A DNA stretch of 64,000 nt from Sphingomonas oligophenolica. Lineage in GTDB: Bacteria > Pseudomonadota > Alphaproteobacteria > Sphingomonadales > Sphingomonadaceae. The stretch is from the NCBI RefSeq assembly GCF_006438955.1, contig NZ_RCZK01000012.1:1-64000 (forward strand), in the 5' to 3' direction. The position numbers and the translations under genes are program-made. The notes beneath the pieces were generated by a model. It ran no database searches, was not told where the DNA came from, and worked only from the letters and a program-made list of their open reading frames with translations. Positions 54,387-61,407 of this stretch are shown piece by piece (within the stretch, counting starts at the first letter, position 1; each line of letters starts with the position of its first letter).

Positions 54387-55211
54387 ATGCCTAAATTGCT
54401 TGGTCAGGTATCCAAAAAAGCGCGGCCGACCAGTCATCTCGCTGCTCGATTCCCATCTTTGAAGGCGTGGGAAGAGCCATGGGAAAAAATCCTCGATTTG
54501 CAATCGCTGCGAGCGAATGCTGGAAAGCTAAGCGCGATGGCATTGCTCTTCGACCAGCAATACGTTGACAGGCCTGATCCTCATCTGGGGCGTGAGCATC
54601 TCAGGGTAAATCACGAAGCGCTCGTTGACGCAGCAGATGCGCTCAACCTTGCTGAGAAGACGCGGCTGCAGTTGATTGAAGACAGCCAGTTGATAGCAGC
54701 CTGGTATTTGCTGCCGGCGCGACGATCAGCCCTGGGTTTGACGCGATCCGACGATCTGGTGGCACTGGGCAAGATCGCCAAAGCGGCGAAGGTGCTGCAC
54801 GATACGGTCTTCACGCATCTCGATGGTATCGAACAACTAAGTGATTTTATCGCGACCGACGATGATGGGTCATCTGACGATATCGACTTTGCTCAATTTG
54901 CAACGATCAGCGGGTCGATCGCAGTCTTCGCGAACCGCGCAATCCAGCACTGCAAAGCTCCTCACGGCGGCCGAAAATCGGATGCTCGCCGGAACTACGC
55001 CCTCGCGCTGGTTGTCGCTGCGGCTGAGGAAGCGACTGGCGAAAAGGCCGGATCGACGAGGGGGACGCGCTTGGATCCGCAAAAACGCTTCACAAATAGC
55101 GCGGGGCAATATGTCGGGCATTTTTTTCGTGCCGTGGGCTTGAACGACGAACAGCTATTGGTCGGTGCATTTGAAAAGATATCCCGCACGATCCGTCCAT
55201 CTGGAGAGTGA
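54387..55211 (+). CDS. Hypothetical island protein
   Basis: A 274-residue, mostly helical, soluble protein with no signal peptide. It contains PSLKAWEEPWEKILDLQSL near the N-terminus, an acidic patch (ATDDDGSSDDIDF) in the middle and a basic C-terminal segment. I do not recognise a family. Third-position GC is lower than in flanking core genes, and it is the first gene behind tRNA-Ser, fitting horizontally acquired DNA. The ATG at 54387 is preferred to an adjacent TTG. Confidence 0.6.
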   Translation: MPKLLGQVSKKARPTSHLAARFPSLKAWEEPWEKILDLQSLRANAGKLSAMALLFDQQYVDRPDPHLGREHLRVNHEALVDAADALNLAEKTRLQLIEDSQLIAAWYLLPARRSALGLTRSDDLVALGKIAKAAKVLHDTVFTHLDGIEQLSDFIATDDDGSSDDIDFAQFATISGSIAVFANRAIQHCKAPHGGRKSDARRNYALALVVAAAEEATGEKAGSTRGTRLDPQKRFTNSAGQYVGHFFRAVGLNDEQLLVGAFEKISRTIRPSGE

Positions 55212-55295
55212 TTTTACCGACGCATTGTTGAACACCCTGGACCGTATTTTGCCTGCTAGATGATTTGCCACCTTTGAACAGGACGGTGGTTTATC

Positions 55296-56621
55296 ATGGC
55301 ATTCTCCTTCACTGACACACGTTCGATCGACTGGATCGATGCCAATGCGTTGAGCATTTACGAGCGCAACTCGCGCATGCACAGCAAGAAGCAGCTGAAG
55401 AAAATCTTTCGCAGCATCAGCGAGTTTGGCTGGACCAACCCGCTGATCATCGATGAAAACAACATGGTGCTCTGCGGGGCCGGACGGCTGGCAGCAGCCG
55501 TAGCACATGGCATCGACAGGGTGCCGGTGATCCGCCTCAGCCATATGAGCGAGGAACAGAAGCGCGCGTACATTATCGCCGATAACAGGATCGCGACCGA
55601 GGCAGCCTGGGACAAGGAGTTGCTGCGGGGCGAACTCGCGGGGTTGGTCGAGCTGGGTTACGACGTCGAGCTGACCGGTTTCGACACGTTGGAGATCGAT
55701 ACGGCACTGTCGTTCGACGAGCCGACTCCCAAAGCTGATGACGATGTCGAGCTCCCTCCAGCGACCGGGCAGCCGGTCTCGCGCGTCGGAGATTTATGGC
55801 ACATCGGCCAGCATCGTGTCCTCTGCGGCGATGCGCGCGATATGGCTTGTTATGAGCGGCTGCTTGCGGGTGAGAGAGCGCAGCTCATCTTCAGCGATCC
55901 GCCCTATGGCTGCGCCATCGCTGGCAACGTCTCGGGGCTTGGACAGGTGAAGCACGACGACTTCGTCATGGGCGCTGGCGAACAGTCGCTACCCGAGTTT
56001 GCCCAGACGCTGCTCCGGCCAGCGTTCCGCTGCATGGCAGCGAGCGCTGCGTCCGGCGCGATTGCCTTCATCTGTACCGACTGGCGGGCCTCGCCGCATC
56101 TGCAGGACGCAGCTCAGGGTGTTTTCCACGAGCTGAAAAACCTGATTGTGTGGGTTAAGACCAACTTTTCGATGGGCACTTTTTACCGCTCGGGCCACGA
56201 GTTGATCTTTGCCTATAAGGTCACGCCCGGCACGCACATCAACAATTTCGGCCTTGGAGAAGGTGGCCGGCACCGCGGAAACGTGTGGACTTACGCGGGC
56301 GCCAACACGTTCCGCGCGGGGCGAATGGAAGATCTCGAAGCGCATTCAACGGTGAAGCCCAAAGCGCTCGTCGCCGATGCCATTCGGGATTGCTCGAAGC
56401 GTGGCGGGATTGTGCTCGATCCCTTCCTCGGATCAGGCACGACGCTCATCGCTTGCGCGATGACCGGTCGGTTCGGCCGAGGTATCGAACTGGACCCCAA
56501 ATATGTCGATGTGATCCTCGCCCGAGTTGCTGCCGAGACGGGATGCGAGCCGATGCTTGATGGGGTGACGCCCTTAAGCGCCGTTACCGAGCAGCGCGCT
56601 ACCGCGGAGATCGGAGCATGA
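55296..56621 (+). CDS. ParB-domain DNA methyltransferase fusion
   Basis: A 441-residue fusion. Residues about 15-105 form a ParB/Srx-like domain (NPLIIDENNMVLCGAGRLAAAVAHG). Residues about 165-405 are an amino-methyltransferase with DPPYG at 201-205 and then the SAM-binding FLGSGTT at 377-383, the catalytic-motif-first order of the beta class; the product is N6-mA or N4-mC. Such fusions are often encoded next to phage terminases. The stop overlaps the DUF5681 start (ATGA), starting a three-gene operon with the terminase. Confidence 0.93.
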   Translation: MAFSFTDTRSIDWIDANALSIYERNSRMHSKKQLKKIFRSISEFGWTNPLIIDENNMVLCGAGRLAAAVAHGIDRVPVIRLSHMSEEQKRAYIIADNRIATEAAWDKELLRGELAGLVELGYDVELTGFDTLEIDTALSFDEPTPKADDDVELPPATGQPVSRVGDLWHIGQHRVLCGDARDMACYERLLAGERAQLIFSDPPYGCAIAGNVSGLGQVKHDDFVMGAGEQSLPEFAQTLLRPAFRCMAASAASGAIAFICTDWRASPHLQDAAQGVFHELKNLIVWVKTNFSMGTFYRSGHELIFAYKVTPGTHINNFGLGEGGRHRGNVWTYAGANTFRAGRMEDLEAHSTVKPKALVADAIRDCSKRGGIVLDPFLGSGTTLIACAMTGRFGRGIELDPKYVDVILARVAAETGCEPMLDGVTPLSAVTEQRATAEIGA

Positions 56622-57118
56622 GCGACCAGGAAAACGGGGGCGGTCGGCGTAAGGACGGCAAACCTTACGCCGAAGACAACACCCGCGAGGATGGAAGCTA
56701 CAGGACCGGCTATGGTCGTGCACCCGAACATTCGCGGTTCGCCAAGAATGATAACCGCAAGCGCGGCCAGCGCGCAGCGGGCACGAAGAATCTTATGACG
56801 GAGTGGCGGGAGGAACTCGATGCCAAGGTCACATTGACCGAAGGCGGCAAGACCAAGAAAATCACGAAGCGGCGCGCCCTAATCAAGGCCAATATCGACC
56901 GTGGCATCAAGAAGAGCGACCGGGCCAACGAGGGGGCTTTGCGTTTCGCCGCACTCAGCGAGAAGCGCGAGCCCGGCCTCCAGGCAGATGACCTGGCGAT
57001 CATCGAGGCCTGGTTCGCCGGGCTGCAGCACGATGGGGACAGCGACGATTCCGATCAGCTCGCATGGTCGTCTCATGTCATCGATGCGGGAAGCGGGGAG
57101 ACGCCCGATGAAGGTTAA
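56618..57118 (+). CDS. DUF5681 phage-associated protein
   Basis: A 166-residue basic, hydrophilic protein of the DUF5681 family, recognised by the GYGRAPEHSRFAKNDNRKRGQRAAGTKNL block common to this family in defective prophages. It overlaps the methyltransferase gene by four bases and the terminase by eleven. It occupies the place where phages normally encode the small terminase subunit, so a DNA-recognition role is conceivable, but no helix-turn-helix is obvious. Confidence 0.85.
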   Translation: MSDQENGGGRRKDGKPYAEDNTREDGSYRTGYGRAPEHSRFAKNDNRKRGQRAAGTKNLMTEWREELDAKVTLTEGGKTKKITKRRALIKANIDRGIKKSDRANEGALRFAALSEKREPGLQADDLAIIEAWFAGLQHDGDSDDSDQLAWSSHVIDAGSGETPDEG

Positions 57119-58595
57119 ACGACCTATTGCCGAAGTCACCACGCAGGAAGCGTTGCCAGCACTGCTTCGTCAACGGTTCGACATCTTCCTGCGGTTCGCG
57201 TTTCGCGAGATTGCAGGAAACCGCCCGTTCACCGCCGGATGGCACATCGACGCAATCGAGCAGCAGCTCCACCGATTGCGCGAGAATGACATTAGTCAGC
57301 TCATCGTCACGATCCCGCCGCGTCATTTGAAATCGATCACGGTCTCGGTCGCCTGGGTCGCCTGGATGCTCGGCCGCGAGCCGCAGACCCGGTTTACTTG
57401 TGCCTCTTATTCGTATGATCTTGCAGAGAAACATGCCCGCGACTGTTTGCGGATCATGGACTCGGCCTGGTACCGTAACGCCTTTCCCCACATGCGGTTG
57501 ACCAAAAGGTCGGTTCTCGATTTTGAAACCTATGCGGGCGGGGGGCGGCTTTCGACCTCGGTCGGCGGGGTGCTCACCGGGCGGGGCGGCGACTGGATCA
57601 TCGTCGATGATCCCATGAAAGCCGATGATGCCTTGTCCGAGGTCATGCGCGAAACCGTCCGGGACTGGTTTCTGAACACCCTGCGCAACCGCGCTGACGA
57701 CGACAAGACGCGTTACATCGTTGTGATGCAGCGTCTGCATGAAGGCGATCTCGCCGGGCACCTGTTACGGGGCGGGGGCTGGGAAGAACTCCGCTTGCCC
57801 GCGATCGCGACCGCGGATGAGCCGGTCGCCTTGACCGGTGATCGGTTTCACCAGCGCTTCGAGGGCTGTGTACTCACCCCTGAGCGGCAGTCGCTGGCTT
57901 ATCTCAGACAGCGTCAGGCAGAAGAGCCTTATGTGTTTGCCGCGCAGTACCAGCAGGATCCAGTGGGCCGCATTGCGGCGTTCGTTAAGCCTGAATGGTT
58001 TGGCCACTATGCGGTTGAGCCCACGGGAGGTGTGATGGTCCAGAGCTGGGATACCGCGATCAAGACGACGGTGCGCAGTGATTGGTCGGTCGGCATCACC
58101 GCACGATATTTTCAGGGGCGTTTCTATATCGTCGATGTCTATCGACGCCGCGTCGAGTTCGGCGAGCTGCTGGATGTGATCAGGACCTCCTCTGCCCGGT
58201 TCGGTGTTACCCATCTGCTGATCGAGGACGCCGCCAGCGGGCAGCAGCTCATCCAGCAATTGAGGCAGGAGCCGATGTCTCAGGTTCCCTTGCCAATCGG
58301 GATCACGCCGACCGGTGACAAGCAGATGCGCTTCGAGGCGCAAGCTAGCCAGATTCAGGCTGGGCGAGTGGTGCTGCCGCAAACCGCCCCGTGGCTGGCC
58401 GACTTCATTGCAGAAGTGACCCGATTTCCGGGCGGCAAACATGACGATCAGGCAGATGCGCTGGCCCAGATGCTGGCACATCCGCCCCTGAATCTCACGA
58501 CGTGGAACGCCGGACCTGAAATCGTGTTCGTCGGCGAAGGCGACGATGATTATGACGTTGGCGATTACAGCAGTGATCCGTGGGGAGCGAGCTGA
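57108..58595 (+). CDS. Phage large terminase subunit
   Basis: A 495-residue packaging ATPase-nuclease. The ATPase half has an unusual Walker A-like PPRHLKS (70-76), Walker B WIIVDDP (163-169) and coupling QRL motif; the RNase H-like nuclease half has Asp315 in SWDTA, the IEDAASG block (372-378) and KHDDQADAL (444-452), supplying the metal ligands. It lacks any obvious defect. The ATG at 57108 starts MKVKRPIAEV inside the end of the DUF5681 gene. No portal or capsid gene follows. Confidence 0.93.
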   Translation: MKVKRPIAEVTTQEALPALLRQRFDIFLRFAFREIAGNRPFTAGWHIDAIEQQLHRLRENDISQLIVTIPPRHLKSITVSVAWVAWMLGREPQTRFTCASYSYDLAEKHARDCLRIMDSAWYRNAFPHMRLTKRSVLDFETYAGGGRLSTSVGGVLTGRGGDWIIVDDPMKADDALSEVMRETVRDWFLNTLRNRADDDKTRYIVVMQRLHEGDLAGHLLRGGGWEELRLPAIATADEPVALTGDRFHQRFEGCVLTPERQSLAYLRQRQAEEPYVFAAQYQQDPVGRIAAFVKPEWFGHYAVEPTGGVMVQSWDTAIKTTVRSDWSVGITARYFQGRFYIVDVYRRRVEFGELLDVIRTSSARFGVTHLLIEDAASGQQLIQQLRQEPMSQVPLPIGITPTGDKQMRFEAQASQIQAGRVVLPQTAPWLADFIAEVTRFPGGKHDDQADALAQMLAHPPLNLTTWNAGPEIVFVGEGDDDYDVGDYSSDPWGAS

Positions 58596-58624
58596 ACGAG
58601 CGCGACCGTTCCATTGACCGACGC

Positions 58625-58978
58625 TCATGGGGCCGCGTTGCCCACATCTTCGACCGGTAGGTTGAGATCGTCCGCAGGGGGCGGCATGAATGTATTGCCG
58701 TTTGCTTCGCGCAAAAACCCGTATGCCTCGTTCCCTCGGGCGGTCGAGCACAGGATGTCATTGCGAACCCGAGCTTCCCGATAGGCCGCAGCGTCACCAT
58801 GATCGAGATGTGCATCAACAACCGCTTGGCCGGCCGCGCAAATTTCAGCGGCAGAAGCGCTTGATCGATTGATCCTGTCGAACCGTCGTTCAGCATCGCC
58901 AACCGGATCCGAGCAAGCGGATAGGGCGGATGCAATGGCGAGCATCGTAAAAACTGTAGTGGTGCGGCGAATAGCCAT
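58625..58978 (-). CDS. Small lipoprotein of the island
   Basis: A 117-residue exported lipoprotein with lipobox SALSAC (Cys at 22) after a basic, hydrophobic signal (MAIRRTTTVFTMLAIASALSAC). The mature part holds a charged helical region (GDAERRFDRINRSSASAAEICAAGQAVVDAHL), a further Cys pair and a Pro-rich end. I do not recognise the family. Convergent with the terminase, 29 bases apart. Confidence 0.7.
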   Translation of the reverse strand: MAIRRTTTVFTMLAIASALSACSDPVGDAERRFDRINRSSASAAEICAAGQAVVDAHLDHGDAAAYREARVRNDILCSTARGNEAYGFLREANGNTFMPPPADDLNLPVEDVGNAAP

Positions 58979-59341
58979 CGTGCGTGCTCCAGCGGGACAG
59001 GCACTAGCGCCGCTCCCACTGAGCCAAGCCCGGCGGAGGCTCGGGCACGGGTCGCGACTTAGGCGGCACGCGAAACACCCATGCTTGGTGTGCCCCTGAA
59101 GTCCAGTCCCTCTTGCCACGAGCGGCCCGGACAATCAGAAGAGCTCCACTCCCGGAGATGGGAGCGGGGCATGGAAACCTCAACGCAATGCAGCCGGTCG
59201 CCAATTTGGGGGCCGGGTGGCATGCGCGCATGTCCAGCCGGCAACGGTAAAGGCGCATGCGCTCTGTGCATTGCCAGGGTTTCCAACATCCGGCTTCGGC
59301 CGTCGCTCCGAGTGGACATAGGGCGACGAGGAGCTGGCACG
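58979..59341. other. Intergenic region without a recognised gene
   Basis: This 363-base gap lies between the divergent lipoprotein and HsdR_N genes. I see no credible ORF, terminator, or repeat beyond a GAGGAG ribosome site at 59327-59332 for the following gene. It presumably holds both promoters. Confidence 0.4.
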
Positions 59342-60448
59342 ATGCTGACGTTGATCGAGCGGATCCGCGAGCGGCTCCAGCAGGGGGCGTATTCGAACGA
59401 GGCGGCCGTCAGCCATGGGATCGTGACGCCGATCCTTGCAGCGCTGGGATGGGACACTGCCGATCCCCATCAGATCGTACCTGAATATTCGTTACAGCGT
59501 GGCCGGGTGGACTTTGCCCTGTTTGGTCTTGGCCACCGCCCAAGCGTGTTTATCGAGGTGAAACAGGTCGGGCGCGCGGTTGAGGGAGACCGGCAGCTGT
59601 TCGAATATGCTTTTCACCAGGGTGTGCCGCTGTGCGTGCTGACCGATGGACGAGAATGGAGCTTTTACCTGCCGAGCGGGCAAGGGAGCTATGAAGACCG
59701 AAGGGTCTACCGACTCCAGCTCGACGACCGAGCGCCTGCCGAATGCGAGCGCATTCTCACGCGGTATCTCGCGCGGGACCGAGTACGCGATCAGAGCGCA
59801 TTTGAAGATGCGCAGCGCGACTATCGCGATGCTGCGGGTCAGCGCGAGGCGATCGCAAACCTGCCGCGCGCATGGCAGGAACTGGTCGCAGAATCCCACG
59901 AACTGTTGATCGAGATCGTCAGTGACAAGGCCGAGGCATTGTCTGGCTATCAGCCCGCACTCGGCGAAGTGGCCGCGTTTCTCCAAACGTTGCGATCTTC
60001 CCGTCCAGCCAATGCGGTTGCACCACCACCAACACCACCATCACCACCGGCCAGTTCGGGACAGAACGTTGGGTCCGCCAAAACTGCTGACGCGACGCTC
60101 GTGACGGATCGTTCGGTGACATTCACGCTCTTCGGCCGAGAGCATCACTGCCTGACCGCTAAAGATGCGCTGGTCGAGATCCTCGGCAAACTGGCCGCTC
60201 GTGATCCAGAGAAGTTGCCCGCGCTGGCGGAGGCTGTGCGGACCCCGAAGCTGAATGTAATCGCGCGCATGCCGAGCGATATCAACCCTGGTCGCCCGGA
60301 CCTTGCGAGAGCCGCCGAGTTTGCACCGGGATGGTTTGTCGGTCTTAATATCAGCAACCGGCAAAAGATGACGATCATTCGTTCGGCCTGCGCGGTGTTC
60401 GAGCTCGCCTTGCCCGCCGATCTGGACGTCAATCTACCGAACTCGTGA
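59342..60448 (+). CDS. Orphan HsdR_N-type nuclease-like protein
   Basis: A 368-residue protein. Its N-terminus (about 1-130) resembles the type I restriction HsdR_N nuclease, with the PD-(D/E)XK catalytic set Asp57 in RVDFAL and Glu72-x-Lys74 in FIEVKQVG, plus the upstream GYSNEAAV pattern. A helical middle leads to a Pro-rich linker (PPPTPPSPPAS) and a C-terminal domain (about 275-368) ending EFAPGWFVGLNISNRQKMTIIR, known from restriction-like proteins. There is no helicase, HsdM or HsdS, so it cannot be an ordinary type I enzyme. ATG 59342 has a good ribosome site. Confidence 0.8.
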   Translation: MLTLIERIRERLQQGAYSNEAAVSHGIVTPILAALGWDTADPHQIVPEYSLQRGRVDFALFGLGHRPSVFIEVKQVGRAVEGDRQLFEYAFHQGVPLCVLTDGREWSFYLPSGQGSYEDRRVYRLQLDDRAPAECERILTRYLARDRVRDQSAFEDAQRDYRDAAGQREAIANLPRAWQELVAESHELLIEIVSDKAEALSGYQPALGEVAAFLQTLRSSRPANAVAPPPTPPSPPASSGQNVGSAKTADATLVTDRSVTFTLFGREHHCLTAKDALVEILGKLAARDPEKLPALAEAVRTPKLNVIARMPSDINPGRPDLARAAEFAPGWFVGLNISNRQKMTIIRSACAVFELALPADLDVNLPNS

Positions 60449-60720
60449 CGTGCTGAAGTCTGCGGGCGCTGGCCGTACGCCGACGATTAAATGGCCACAC
60501 CCTAGATTGATCACGGACATTTTATCCGCCTGCTTTCGATGGTCGCTCGAACAAAAATGGACGACCGAATGACCCAAAAGGCGACATTCGTGCTGCCCCT
60601 GGGCATTCTCGAAACCCGCCGCCTGTTCATATCTGATTTTGACCAGTTCTGACGGCAAGTGGTTGATCCAGTTCGGCGAACATACGGCGAAAACCCACCG
60701 TCATCGTGGACCGAGAACGG
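60449..60720. other. Intergenic region at the right border of the island
   Basis: 272 bases between the HsdR_N-type gene and the end of kdpE (convergent). No tRNA repeat, gene, or strong hairpin was found here. The composition shifts from moderate to strongly GC-biased codon usage on passing into kdpE, so the junction of acquired and core DNA probably lies in this stretch. Confidence 0.4.
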
Positions 60721-61407
60721 CTATGGGTCGACGCTGAGCCGGTAACCAACCCCGGGTTCATTGCGCAACAAAACTGGATTGGCGGGGTCAAGTTCGAGCT
60801 TGAGGCGAAGTGCTCGAATGGTGACGCGAAGATATTCGATGTCGGCCACGTGCGCTTCACCCCAGACTTCGCGTAGCAGGTTGCCGTGGGTCAGAACGCG
60901 GCCTTGATGCTTAGCGAGCATCGCCAACAGCGCGAACTCCTTCGGGGTCAGATGGATATCCACGTCGGCGCGCGTCACGGTGCGAAGATCGAGATCAATG
61001 GTCCGGTCGCCGATCGTCACCTGGCGCGCCTCGCCCGCGGCGACATGGCGGTGGCGCAGGCAGGTGCGGACGCGGGCGAGGAGCTCTTCGGTGTCGAACG
61101 GCTTGGTGACGTAATCGTCGGCACCCAGATCGAGCGCGGTCACCTTTTCGGCGCTGTCGTAGCGCGCGGTCAAGACCAGGATCGCCACCCCGGTGGCATG
61201 GAGCTGCGGGATGAGTTCGAGACCGTCGCGATCGGGCAGGCCGAGATCGAGGAGGACGAGGTCCGGGCGCTTCACCGTGATCGCGTGGAGCAGCTGCCGC
61301 GCGTCGGCGGCCTCGCGCACGCCGTAGCCGTGGCGGGTCAGCGCGCGGGTGACCAGCGTACGGATCGCGGGCTCGTCGTCGACGACGAGGATATCGCCGC
61401 CGGTCAT
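60721..61407 (-). CDS. kdpE: KdpE response regulator
   Basis: KdpE activates the kdpFABC potassium-uptake operon when phosphorylated by KdpD. The 228 residues have an N-terminal receiver (acidic pair at 10-12, phosphorylated Asp54 in LVLLDLGLPDRDG, Lys in DYVTKPFD) and an OmpR-type winged-helix domain (about 130-225, ending LLRNEPGVGYRL). The start overlaps the kdpD stop (ATGA), as in other kdpDE pairs. Confidence 0.93.
   Translation of the reverse strand: MTGGDILVVDDEPAIRTLVTRALTRHGYGVREAADARQLLHAITVKRPDLVLLDLGLPDRDGLELIPQLHATGVAILVLTARYDSAEKVTALDLGADDYVTKPFDTEELLARVRTCLRHRHVAAGEARQVTIGDRTIDLDLRTVTRADVDIHLTPKEFALLAMLAKHQGRVLTHGNLLREVWGEAHVADIEYLRVTIRALRLKLELDPANPVLLRNEPGVGYRLSVDP

Noticed and set aside
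54188..60720. Second copy of the tRNA-Ser end as an att repeat
   Set aside because: I read the stretch around 60.4-60.7 kb for the T-arm/CCA sequence and did not find it, so no att site was annotated there.
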